DNA of 64,000 nucleotides, taken from Eucalyptus grandis (taxonomy: Eukaryota > Streptophyta > Magnoliopsida > Myrtales > Myrtaceae). Where the stretch lies: positions 47,598,112-47,662,111 of the forward strand of contig NC_052613.1 in assembly GCF_016545825.1 (NCBI RefSeq), in the 5' to 3' direction. Position numbers and translations under genes: made by a program. How positions within the stretch are numbered: the stretch's first letter is position 1; every line of letters begins with the position of its first letter. The notes under the pieces were generated by a model that searched no databases, was not told the DNA's origin, and saw only the letters and a program-made list of their open reading frames with translations. This document shows positions 46,496 to 57,005 of the stretch, piece after piece.

Positions 46496-47126
46496 CCTCA
46501 ACCAGTAGTGCCCGACCATGCAGCCCTCGCCCAGGCCGGGTTTGCGATCGCGCCCTTCTCCAGCTCCTCCATCGCCTTGAATGCGGCCTGGAACCGAGGC
46601 TCCATCTTCTTCACGAACTCGTTCATGAACCCGATTCGGCTCAAGTCCAAGGAAAAGCCCTAGCTCCAGTGCTAGTGTAGCCAGTCCAGGTACCTCGTCC
46701 ACAGCGAGCGGGAATCCTTCTCCAGCCCTCTAGCCCGCGCCTCTCCTTCTTTGCCGCGCTGTCGGCCCTGCCCGTGTCTACACGAGATCTCCCTCGCGAC
46801 CGATAGGGCCAGCGACGGGGACGGCACTCGGTCGGCCGACGGCGGGAGCTCCGCGCGCCGCTCGGAACGAGACCGACGCCCAGAAGTTGCCGAGAGACCA
46901 ACGCGAGCACAAACCTTATGCTCGATCTCTGCGTTGGAAACGATCGAGAGGCGAAGGAGGTCCGGAACCAGCTGCGGCGGCGGGGCTCTTGGAGGAGGCG
47001 ACGTGCCGAGGTAGATGATCGGCGAGGCTTTTTGGGGAGGCGGAGGGGGAGGTGGAGGCGGAGGGTGGGACGCGCCGAGAAGGAAACGAGGAAGTGCAGC
47101 TCGTCCACCAAAGAGAGAGAGCCCAT
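46496..47126 (-). pseudogene. PGI1: Plastid glucose-6-phosphate isomerase, first exon, decayed
   Basis: PGI1 interconverts fructose-6-phosphate and glucose-6-phosphate in the stroma for starch synthesis. The start MGSLSLVDELHFL at 47126 and a Ser/Arg-rich transit-like stretch lead to recognisable mature sequence in shifting frames: [45 protein letters not shown] and MVGHYWLR (46496-46507 marks the end). Two TAG codons lie between YLDWL and SRIGF, and at least two frameshifts are needed. Similarity to PGI stops right after MVGHYWLR, in the middle of the family sequence. A different gene follows. Confidence 0.88.
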
Positions 47127-47186
47127 AAAATATTCAAGTTAGGAGAGAGATTTTAAGCGAGAGTGTTGCGCATTTATTACCCGTGC

Positions 47187-47268
47187 TTTCTACTGTCAGC
47201 CGAGCCGAGCCGAGCCATCAGCCGAGAGTTATTTCGAAGAGAGTGAGAAGAGAGAGGAGATAGACAAA
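47187..47268 (-). promoter_or_regulatory. 5' leader of the PGI1 locus with GGCTC repeats
   Basis: On the minus strand: CTCTCTCTTCTCACTCTCTTC, then four GGCTC-type units at about 47195-47216, then about 70 bp to the PGI1 start. It mirrors the arrangement upstream of PIG-U at 29345-29440. A TATA box is not evident. Confidence 0.5.
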
Positions 47269-48170
47269 GGGTGCGTTTGGATGCGCATTTAGAAAGCCCA
47301 TTCGGCCCCCAAAGCCTCTTCACCAAAAAAAAAGGTGTTTGGCAACTAATCGAAGGGGCTTTCAATTGAAAGTTAGTCCTTGGAAATGCTGAAAATATTT
47401 ATTTTCTTTCTAAACTATCCTCATTAATTTTTCATATTTCAGTTATTACTCCTGTATTTATTTATTTTTTAAATAAAAAAGGAGCAGCCCTTCGCCGGAC
47501 CGGCAAAGGGCGATAGGCGCCGGCGGTCAGTCGGCTGAGGTCGCCCGAGGTTGGGCGAACCTCGGCGAGGGTCGCACGACCCAGCCGAAGGCCGCCGGAG
47601 GTCGCCGAAGGTTGGGCGACCAGGGTTGCTCAACCCAAGGGCCGCGCGACCCAGCTACCGCCGCTTGGGTCTCGTGGCCCCTCGCCGTCGCGCGACCCTC
47701 GTGAGACCCGGGCGAGGGCCGCGAGACCTAGGCGGCGGTCGCCCGGTCGTGCAGCCCCAGGTCGAGCGACCCCGGTCGCTCGAGGTTGGGCGACCTCCGG
47801 CGGCCCCAGGTTGGGTCGCGTGACCCTCGCCGAGGGTTGCCCGAGGTCGGGCGATCTCGGCGGCGGCCGGGTGGGTCGCGCGACCCTCGCCGGAGGTCGC
47901 TGACGGCCGTCGGCGCGAATCGCTCGCCGGCGGCGCAGGCCTTTCGCCGGTCCGGCAAAGGGTTTAGCTGAATTTTCAAAAAAGAAAAGAAAAGAAAAAT
48001 AATGCCCATCAAAGCTCCTTGTGAAAGTTTTTTACCAAACGCACATTCAACTTAAAGTTCATTTACAATTTTTTTTACCAAACACAATTGCATTTTCCCT
48101 AAGGAGCTTTGGGCTTTCAGCATTTGCATTGGACTTAAAGCCCATTGCAAATGCTGAACCAAACGCAGCC
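47269..48170. mobile_element. Miniature DNA transposon, 902 bp, with GC-rich core
   Basis: Inverted ends GGGTGCGTTTGG and CCAAACGCAGCC, with looser inverted similarity for about 30 bp (AGAAAGCCC / GGGCTTT). A candidate 3 bp duplication AAA flanks it. The end type and 3 bp site resemble Tourist/Harbinger miniature elements. The core 47488-47962 is unlike the AT-rich ends: very GC-rich, full of GGGCGACC and GTCGCGCGACC words, and bounded by inverted near-palindromes (CTTCGCCGGACCGGCAAAG). No coding capacity. It splits the 5' module of the PGI1 locus. Confidence 0.75.
47488..47962. repeat. GC-rich core bounded by inverted palindromes
   Basis: A 23 bp end at 47488-47510 and its inverted partner at 47940-47962 enclose repeated GGTCGCCC/GGGCGACC words in both orientations. 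The composition suggests the core itself inserted into, or was captured by, the outer element. Confidence 0.7.
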
Positions 48171-48283
48171 AAAAGTGCAGAAGATGGAGTGAGCGGACGT
48201 GGCGGGCCCTGAGGACAGGTGTCAACGCATGAATGGATTAAAGCACCGATGACGTGGTCCTTTGAGGGTACCGTTTCTGATCG
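48171..48283 (-). promoter_or_regulatory. Distal 5' module of the PGI1 locus
   Basis: On the minus strand it reads GGTACCCTCAAAGGACCACG, TCATCGGTGCTTT, CATTCATGCGTTGACACCTG and GGGCCCGCCACGTCCGCTC, ending CTTCTGCACTTTT at the miniature element. The same sequence of words, diverged, opens the PIG-U module at 29266-29380. ACGTC/CACGT cores are present, but no binding factor can be named. Confidence 0.5.
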
Positions 48284-48787
48284 GAGGAAGAATTGCTGTT
48301 TTAATTGATTCTCCTCCTCCTCCATCCCTCCTATTGGAATACTAATTCAGAATACATTGAGCTGCCAAGCTGCATATGATTGAAGAAACAGATAAAGTAA
48401 AGAACTTTTGAGAGAATGATTGGTTCTACAATTCCAGGCTTACATAAAATCATTTCGCTGTCGCCTTTTTTTGCCAAAAAAAGGATGGTACTTGTCACAA
48501 GACATCCGCATTTGTGAGTGTGCCTTATTGCCATTGTTTTACAGGTTTCCCTTACCTGTGTTTACAACGTGGGTGCCATTTTTGAGAGGCTTGTTGTTTG
48601 GCTGTTTTCTGATACAAACTAATAAACTGTATACTACTTTCTTTTGGTATTAAGCTACTGGGATTTCAGAAATAGGCAAAAATCAAAGAGAGGAGACCCA
48701 TTACGTGCTGATCTTTTTATATCTCATCTCCGACAATCACGGGGGATGTAATTTAGTGACTTCAGTGATTGTACATTGCATTAAAAG
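48284..48787. other. No gene seen
   Basis: Between the PGI1 5' module (minus) and the SCL pseudogene (plus). It should contain upstream exons of SCL if that gene were complete, but none was recognised. Confidence 0.45.
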
Positions 48788-51378
48788 GGAGCCTCGTGGC
48801 TTTGGATTTGTGATCTTCTGATATGCGGAAGATGCAGCTGAGGCTAAGCAGCAAATGAATCATACTGTTATTGGAGGACGTGAGATAAGAATTGTTTTTG
48901 CTGAGGAGAACAGAAAAACTCCTCACGAGATGCGCGTGACTGAGCGTGTGAGGTACAAATTGTCACATTCTCCATTTCACTAGGTTGTCTTTATGGCATT
49001 TGTTTCCATCGATTCATGACAGGTTTTTTTTTGTGAACTCTTTTTCCCCCCATTTTAAAATGAAGTGGGCGACACAGGGAAAGAAGAAGTACATCAAGGT
49101 CTCCAAGACACCACAATCGTTGTCAGTAATTTTGACTTCATGTCCATTCTGATTTGTGGCTTTCTCTCCCTTTGGGCTGTACAACGAATGAAGCAGTCTG
49201 TCATGATGGACATCCTTGTGAGTTTGGAGAATCTTATTCTGTTTATGTATTTTCTTACAGCTTACTCGAGGTCACCAATACCAGATAGGCATGACTCAAG
49301 GTTTGGCATTTTTGTCCGAATGGATTTAATTGCATTGTTACTGGTTTATACTTTTCTGTTCCTCTTTTAGGATGATAAGTACACTGTAGTTGAGCATATT
49401 AGGAACTTACAGTACTAAGGGTGCCTTATTGGCCTGGGAAGAATATACAGAACTCTTAGTGGCATTCTTTCACTTTTATGTCAAGTATAATGTGATATTT
49501 ATACTGTCTATATGTATTTTCAACTAATAATGCTTTGTACATTGTTGTTTTAATCTTTTTGGTACGTGAAATCTAGATCAAGTTATTTCAGTTCAATCTT
49601 TGCTATATAAAAAGTAGTTTGAGTTATCTGTCGATTCTCATCCTTGGTGAACTTTAGTGGATGATATTGCCCAATGCATTAAAGTAGTAGAATTTCACAC
49701 TCTTTTTATAGTTTTATGTGTTTGTAAGCCCTGTATGTTTGTAGTAATTGTGGTATGAGATTTTCACTCTAGCTAAATTTTGAACAGAAAGCTATGCATT
49801 CTTCATTCATTTCTTGTCAATATAGGTAAACATTTGTTGTTTATTTCCTTGGACATTTGTGCTTATAGATAGGAAGCTGTTTGTCTATTCTGGATATAGA
49901 CCATGGCGACCTATTCAAATTTAATTTATTTAAATAGTAGCCTTTTGTTAAAATATCTAGGACTGGCTAAATGAGTGGCAAAGGCGACCGATTGTCCTAG
50001 CCAACCATTTTTCTTGGAATGGTTTAGTTGTGGACCAATCACACATTATGCTTATGAGTGAAAAAGAGTGGCCATGTACAATTGAAAGGAAAACTTTGCT
50101 GACTTTAGCATGGCAGATTGCTGTATATGAGAATTTCATTTTTTAGCTGGCCTTGTTCCTTTTGGTATTAGTAATCTGACGCATCTCTATCCTATTATGT
50201 TCATACTACGGTGGTTTTTATCGATTTGAGGTAATTGATGCAGTGCAGCATCATTTCTGTGGTATTGAACAGTATCTGCTTGTGGCCTTGTTTATGCAGA
50301 TATTAAAGTGAACAGGAAGATTTTAAAGACCTATGGGTAAATAAAGTTAAACGACGAAAGAGAGAGATGGACAACTCCCTTACCATTCTGTCAAAGCTTT
50401 TCTAATGTTATTCTCCCACCTTCGCCAATTACTGTCAAAGCATGGGCTTTTGCTTACTAGGTCTGGTGGCCTGCAGTTGCAACTGAACTGATTAGTAAAG
50501 ACTGTCAGCAGATGATTAAATCACTAAAGTACCTTTTTTTCACTATTTGTTTTCTCTGTGTGATCTAACATAGTTATTAATGAAAAGGTTTTGAAGCTTT
50601 ATTTCGTTTTGCATATACCATCCAGTTAAGAAAAGAACTAGAGCTTTTTTATGGCCAAAGAAAGAAATCATCCTCAATCAAGGGAAGCAATACCGGTGTA
50701 GAGATATGATGACATTGTCAAAGATAGTTTGAGGTTTTAGAAAGTTGGGCCAAAGAGAGCCATGCAGTTGCTGGACGCTGACGAACCGGTAACATCGTTA
50801 ATGAGACCAATTCCAGTATTTGGGCCCAAGTTGGTAATTTGTACGGAACTCTTATTACGGTGCAGGTAACGGTCATCTTCAATAAGTTAGATAGTGATGC
50901 CATCATGTTGATGCTTATGTGATTTTGTAAGTTGAGTGTAATTTTTTTACTTGCAAAACAGATTTTCTTGGTACTTTTTATTAGCTTTTGCTGATGGCAT
51001 TTTTTTCTTTTTTCATAAAATTCATGCTTCAAGCAGAGTAATGTTTCCTTGTAAGATCTTTTGTTACCCTAGATCGTGTTCAGTTTTAGGTATGGGAATC
51101 TTTATGTTCCATTTTTATTATTTCCCATCTCAATGGATATACCGATTCCTTGAACCAGGAGCCGTGGGGCAAAGGATCGATACCAGTCTCCAATGCGATC
51201 TGGGTCTGTACCACATTCTCCATATCCTCAGGAGAACAAGATTAAGCGGTCTAGTAAGAGGTCTCCAAGTCCAAGGGAAGATAGGACCCATTCAGGAGAG
51301 GGGTTATCCAGCAAGCAGGTCTCAGAGTCCAAGGGGCAATATTCGCAGTCCTTCAAGGTCTCGTTCACAGTCTTACAG
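48788..51378 (+). pseudogene. SC35-like (SCL) SR splicing factor pseudogene
   Basis: SCL proteins bind pre-mRNA in the nucleus through one RRM and recruit spliceosome parts through an RS domain. Exon 48788-48952 encodes the second half of the RRM (EPRGFGFVIF, then EDAAEAKQQMN, GREIRIVFAEENRKTP). A TGA at 48819-48821 interrupts RNP-1/beta-3. It ends at a GTACAA donor. Exon 51159-51378 encodes RS-type sequence, in one frame RSGSVPHSPYPQE and SSKRSPSPRE, in another SRSQSPRGNIRSPSRSRSQS, so it is frameshifted. The first RRM half and start codon are missing. Residual RS-like sequence may continue near 52050. Confidence 0.85.
48953..51158. other. Intron of the SCL pseudogene
   Basis: T-rich sequence between the two recognised exons, typical of plant introns. 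Small additional exons could be hidden but none was supported. Confidence 0.5.
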
Positions 51379-52322
51379 GTATATCTGTTGTTTTTCTAGT
51401 CTTGGTCGGAAACAACGCGTCTCTTCCTTGTGCTTTGTTCAATTGTCAAATAATTTCTCCTTTAATCTGTTATTTTTCTAGTCTTGGTCTGGAACAATGC
51501 ATCTCTTCTATGCGCTGGCTGATTGTCAAATAATTTTTCCTTTCCTCAAAGTGAATTTTCTGTTTTTGGAATATGACCTTGGCGATTAGGTTGGCATGAA
51601 CTTGGTAATTATTTTTATGTTGCAAATTTAGTGGTTGACCATAAATGGCATAGGTTGTTCTGTTGAGATAGATCTGTGAGAATTCCTCCAGGTGCATATG
51701 ATGCGGTATTTTTTGATATTTTACTCAACTTTAGGGGCTGTACCGATAGCAATTGATATTTATCAGGTGATTGCTTTTGCTGTGACACCCATATGATGTT
51801 CCATTGGCAAGAGAATTGATAAAGATGGGAAAGTACTTCAAATTTTCTTACGAGAGAAAGTATTAATACTTTGAATTTGCATGAATGAAGCATGTTCCCT
51901 CATTATGTTGTTGAAATTCATCATTCCCATTTACTACTAACCAATAGCTAGGGGATATATCTGGTTTATGGTGGCATAGTGCTAGTATCTACAGTTTTAG
52001 CATATTTTCTGTTCATTGAAGTAGTTTCTTTGTGCATTTCCTGTGCAGCCCACGCTGAGAGCCTTCTGAGTAAGAATTACGGGGCTTGCAGTCAAGATGG
52101 TGGTATGCCAGTGGAGGTTCTTTACAAAGTGCACTGCCAAGTATCAAAGTGAACGATAAACAGTGTCCTTTTGGAGATCCTGTTGCTCTCTTCGAATTTT
52201 AAATATCATGGATTAGGCTAAGCTTTAGAAATGCTTTGTACGTTTTTGTTGGAGTTGGGCTTTGTGAACATCAAGTGCAAGATGGTTGTTGGTTGTTGGT
52301 TGCTGGTCACTCTTTTTAAGTC
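51379..52322. other. 3' part of the SCL locus, no clear exon
   Basis: AT-rich, with a possible short terminal exon after the CAG at about 52049. Nothing firm. Confidence 0.4.
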
Positions 52323-52327
52323 CTACG
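52323..52327. repeat. Target-site duplication CTACG, left
   Basis: CTACG before the LTR start TGATATTG; identical copy at 53740-53744. Confidence 0.92.
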
Positions 52328-53176
52328 TGATATTGCTAGTATGAGTACCTAGAGGGGGGTGAATAGGTATATAAAAGATTTTTCTTCAACAATCGCACAA
52401 TACTAGACAGTTGATGGATTTTAGACAAACGATAATCAAAGTAAGACTGAGAGAAGAGAAAATTGAACACGCGGTTTATAGTGGTTCGGCTTATATCAAG
52501 CCTACGTCCACTCTTCTTCACCGACACCTATTGGCTGGATTCCACTATGAACAAAAAGAAGTTACAGCACAGCTTTGCCTTGATTCCATAGTGTAGATGT
52601 TCTACCACACCTCCTCAAGATTTCTCACAAATATAGACTCTCTTTTCTATACAAGTATTCGCTCAAAGGAATTGTCTAAACAAAAGGAGCTTGGACTTTG
52701 GAATTCTTCTATCGTGCACACCTTGAACAACTAAGACCGTCTTCCTTATATACTCCTTTATGCCATCATACCCGTTGGCACTTACCAAAGGAATTCCTCC
52801 AATCTATCCGTTGGACGGAATCAATTAGGAAGATTGTTCAAGCTATTAAAGGAACGTGTTGATAGCCCATCAATCCTGTTTGCCCATACAATCAGGATCT
52901 CGGTTTCCATAAGTAGAACCTTCCAATAATATTTAGACAATCACCGGATCTTCAATTATCGAGTCAATCTTCGATCGATCAAAGGATTCCGTTATGTCTT
53001 TTCCAGCCACGAGATCTTCTCCAGTTGATAAGGTTAAATCCTTAACGAAACATCCAGATTCTGGATAACCTTTCTTCAACGGTTAGAGACTGTCAATGAG
53101 GATAGACTTTGAGTCTTGAGTCTCGGCTGTCCGGAGGTCTTCGACTTTAAATAACGAGTGCAAACCTTCGGACTAG

Positions 53177-53681
53177 TGTCACGGGCCTAGAAATGAGCGA
53201 CCCGAGAGGTTCCCCAAGGTCGACCCCAACTCACCCGTGGACTTCCTGCTGTCTATCGGATACCCACCAAGCCTTCTCCTTGAATTACTAGGGCGGGCGA
53301 ATATGTCATTAGACTAAGACTACGAGAGTCTGTTCCCTTTATTTATGTCGGTAGTTGGTAGACGACATTATGTCGGTGGTTGAGGCGGTGCGATCTCGTC
53401 CGCCGATAGCATTCTAGATCAATGGTTGTAATCCGAGGCCCTCACCTATAAAAGGGGTGCCCTCCTTCACTTGTAAATCATCCACTACTTCCGCAATACA
53501 AAGCAAGTCTTCTTTCCAGAGCTTCTCTCTCTATATACTTTCTCTCTCTACGATCCGGGTAAGGCGAGCGAGTGAGCGTTCGACGGTGCAAGGCTTGGCT
53601 TAGGCGCTTTGGCGATCCATCCCGATCCTAAAGTGCCCGAGTCGCCGCACGGTTACGATCCCAATCGATCGGCCCGTGACA
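53177..53681 (+). mobile_element. Nested solo LTR, 505 bp
   Basis: TG...CA ends with an 11 bp perfect inverted terminus TGTCACGGGCC / GGCCCGTGACA, flanked by CTAG (53173-53176 and 53682-53685). With the boundary moved one base, the duplication would be ACTAG. The unoccupied site is visible in the related LTRs (CAGACTAGACTGATAG). A TATA box TATAAAA at 53447-53453 and a pyrimidine-rich leader follow the usual LTR plan. Superfamily not determined, probably Ty3-type. Confidence 0.85.
53447..53453 (+). promoter_or_regulatory. TATA box in the nested LTR
   Basis: TATAAAA in the context CACC-TATAAAA-GGGG, about midway in the LTR. Confidence 0.6.
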
Positions 53682-53739
53682 CTAGACTGATAGAAACGTT
53701 TTGTCAACTTCAAAACACTTCAAGAAGATTTGTCCAACA

Positions 53740-53744
53740 CTACG
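53740..53744. repeat. Target-site duplication CTACG, right
   Basis: Matches 52323-52327. Confidence 0.92.
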
Positions 53745-55079
53745 TTCGACCTTAATGCATGGCTCTTAACTTTATATGTCTCTGGTTTTTCTTTAATGTC
53801 GGTTTAATGTGTATTCTCGGGCTTAGACACCGAGATAAATGTGTGGGGTTACCCGGTGCTTGAGTCGGTCCCAAGTTCTGTATTAACCGCGGTTGATCTG
53901 CAATGAGCTACTCGTCTCTTCCTTGTTATCGTCCGAACATAGTCGCGTTGAAACTAAGCCAGTTCTTGCTATTTGATGGTCATCTCCATGTACAGGAAGA
54001 GATGAGCAACATTGATTTTGAATGCTTGAGGGTCAGTGGACATAAACATTGAATCATTTGAAGCTGGGTGGTCTGGGAGGACTTGGATGGATCATATGAA
54101 TTTAAATTGTTTGGTCAAAATATAGCACCGACATCCTTGGTGTAAGAGACCTGTTTTTGGCGCTACAAGCTTTCACGATTGTTGTCATCTCATCGATGGG
54201 TATGGAGGAGGGAGGAAGAGAGGGAGAGGCGGGGCGGCTATGGAGATCGGAACGCGGTGAAGGCCGATATCAGTTGTGTCGTTGCGTTAAGGAGTGGTAT
54301 CTAGATGAGCTAGGCCCCCTTAACCCTGCCTAGCACATGGCCTAACCAGGGCCGAACTCAATTCCATCCGAAGAACTACATTCGAGTGCACTGAATTAAG
54401 CCACTGCGATGATCACCACTCTATGATGTGCCTTTGCTGCCGAATCTAATCCATATATCTAGAGAAACACCTATCCTGCTTCTTGAATTTTGCTATCTAC
54501 TAGATACCACGTGATTTATAAATTAGCATCAGTATCATTTTTTAATATTTGTTCTATTGTCGAATAAGACGTTTGAATCGGTGTGAGGAGATGAAAAGAA
54601 AAATGGCCAGAGTAACTTTCAGTTTCGTAGAAGCAAAATGGTAGGTACTGCCAAATTGCATTACAATGTTTGTACTGCACTTTCCATGTAAATGAGAAAC
54701 ATTTCTCTGCCTTGCAAATAAAATGAACTTGCCAAGTTGCACGGACAAACTTAGGGCGACCTTCTTCCCAAAGTTCTCTTAATAAGAAATTGGAAGAGAT
54801 GAAACTAATTCATGAATCTCATGTTTAGTGAATGAGAAGTCAAATAGCCTTTTTATCAAAAGAAAGGTCGACATGCAAATGCAAGATGAAACTAATGTAA
54901 TGGAGATCACGTCAAGCTTGGACACCTAATTTTCTCTCCCTCTGGGAAGCCTTATTTTCATGAGGATCTTCTGTCAATGACCTAAATCTGAAGGAAAAGG
55001 AGTTCAATAGTATCTCAACCTGGAGCTCTCCACTGATTCAATTAAGGTAGTTGGCCGTTCTTAGCCAACAATTCGAATT
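53745..55079. other. Flank of copy B, no gene
   Basis: Similarity to copy A begins at 53823. The single direct-repeat unit lies at 54263-54435, and the CHCH-containing segment present in copy A is absent. No gene seen. Confidence 0.6.
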
Positions 55080-57005
55080 TTAGACCTTCAATGCTTACTT
55101 CTCAGTAGCAAGAGCTTCAGCCTTGATGGGGGCTCCACAAAATTGTAGTTTTAGCAAGTAATGAGGTCACGATGTATGGGTTCTTGTTTGAGGCAGGACA
55201 CCTGTCTTCCAAGTAACCTATATATCATTTTAAGCCATTAACTAACTGAACAAGGAATGCGAACTTTGTACGTTTTATCGATATTCGGTAATAGTGAAGC
55301 ATTTCAGAAAGTTTTTGATGCACTAAAAGAACCAAGATGTCCAAAGTCCTTACTTCAGCTTAGGAAGCAAGACTGTGGGAATGCTTTATGATTGTTAAAA
55401 AGTCAAAATTCCTTGTGCATAGTTGCAATCATGAAATCGACTGAGACTAGAAAGGATAAAGAATACTTATATGTATTATTTTTTCGTGGTAGTGTTTCGG
55501 GAATCATTTGATAAAGTTGAGCATCTCCAAATGATTTTTAGATAGAGCACATAAGGGAATTGGTATGGTCATTGTTATGGTACCTTTTCCTTGCTTCTCA
55601 TTGTCACGGCCCACACAAATTGAGCAACCAAAATTGGCAACTCCCTGCATAACAATGCAAGTAATTTAGGCATCACAATGAAATATGAGTTCATTAGCAG
55701 GGCAATCTTTAAATTTGACTAGTAGTTGGTATGCTTCTTTTGAGCATTACCGAAGACAATGTGTCGGTGTTGACTGTTTCATGCTTTCCCATCAATCTTC
55801 TCCATAGGCGCTAATGTGCTCCTCATGGCAAAGTGAGAGATTGAGAATTGCCTTCTCTATCGCTTCAAAGCCTCCCTCTTCTCTCATGCTTTTAGTATTG
55901 CAGAAAAGTTGAAGAACACACTCTTAAAGGTGTCCTTCATTGAACAAAAATTCTTAACCAAGTCAATGTTATTTCTATGGTGTGAACCTGTTAGTTAGTA
56001 TGGCATCCTGCACCGTTGCGGTCACCCTAAGAAGGAAGAGAATGCTTTTATCAACTTTGGGGTATAATAATCCGTAAATGGTGATAGTGAAGTCAGCTAC
56101 CTCTATTGGCTTTGGATCTTACATGAGGACAACACAAGCTTGCTCAGTTATTCTTTATCGTATAAAAAAGATAAACAATCAAGTATTTAAATATCTCAGA
56201 ACATGTCTGTATGCACTTATTTTGTTTGCTATTAATGGAATTTCATTATTTTCTTGAGCAAGTAATTGAAATGTCACCTAAAGAAGGTATCTTGAACACC
56301 ATAGATGATCTCCTGCTTCAATTCCCATGCTTCATCTGACTTGGTGTTCTCACTGCACGATAGAAGCTAGTGCTGATAGCAACAGCTCTCTGCTTTTTTT
56401 ATATTTTCCTTTTTAAAATAACAAGCAAGCTGGAGGTTAGGTATTACCTGGCCCAAATCACCACTCCATTGGTGCTATTAATGTTGATACCAGCATATAA
56501 GCAAGCCTTGTAGCGAGCATCGGATATATCTCAGTCGGATGACTTATCAGCCCCAACACCACAATAATGAGGCCCCTAAATGAAGACAAAACCTCGCATC
56601 ATAATACAATTTTTTTGTCATCAACTCAAAGCCTATTATTTATCAATATATAGGGAAATTTGTTGGGAAAAAATTTCTCACCTGGGAACCTCGATATCCT
56701 CCGGTAGGCCAACCGAATGGCCATTGAACATTTATCTGCAATAGGGTGTTTTCTTGCTCAATCCAATACATAATGTGAACATTTAGCCCAAAAATATGAA
56801 CTTGTCCATTTCAAAACTTTCTAATTCACGATATATAACTCATGTTTTTGGATCTCCCACCATTAAATGTCATTGATAACCTTTGGGTTACTGAATTTTA
56901 GCAACCCTGACGTGCTTGGTCGCTGGGATCGGCTTACCAGCTGGTATATATGAATTGGAAATAACCCGAAGACAAACAATAATACTCCGTAAACCAATTG
57001 AAACG
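55080..57005 (-). pseudogene. GLN2: Plastid-type glutamine synthetase pseudogene, copy B
   Basis: Counterpart of 3084-4985 with the same exon set and intron borders. It keeps a few ancestral residues lost in copy A, for example GIEQEN at about 56760 where copy A has GIQQEN. It has its own damage: bases are lost in the last exon at about 55130 (GTGGAGCCCCC), breaking the frame before the C terminus. Several lesions, such as the TGA in the GPYYC exon, are shared, so the gene was already dead when duplicated. Confidence 0.88.

Larger units (their letters stand above)
52328..53739 (-). mobile_element. Solo LTR of the same Copia family, with nested insertion
   Basis: Ends match the LTRs at 5858-6817 and 14584-15516 (TGATAT at left, GTCCAACA at right). 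It is flanked by CTACG on both sides. Without the nested 505 bp insertion and its 4 bp duplication it is about 903 bp. No internal region remains, so the element was reduced by LTR-LTR recombination. It is clearly more diverged from the other two LTRs than they are from each other. Confidence 0.93.

Noticed and set aside
47551..48012. Arg-rich open frames on both strands
   Set aside because: They lie in the GC-rich core of the miniature element and follow its palindromic words.
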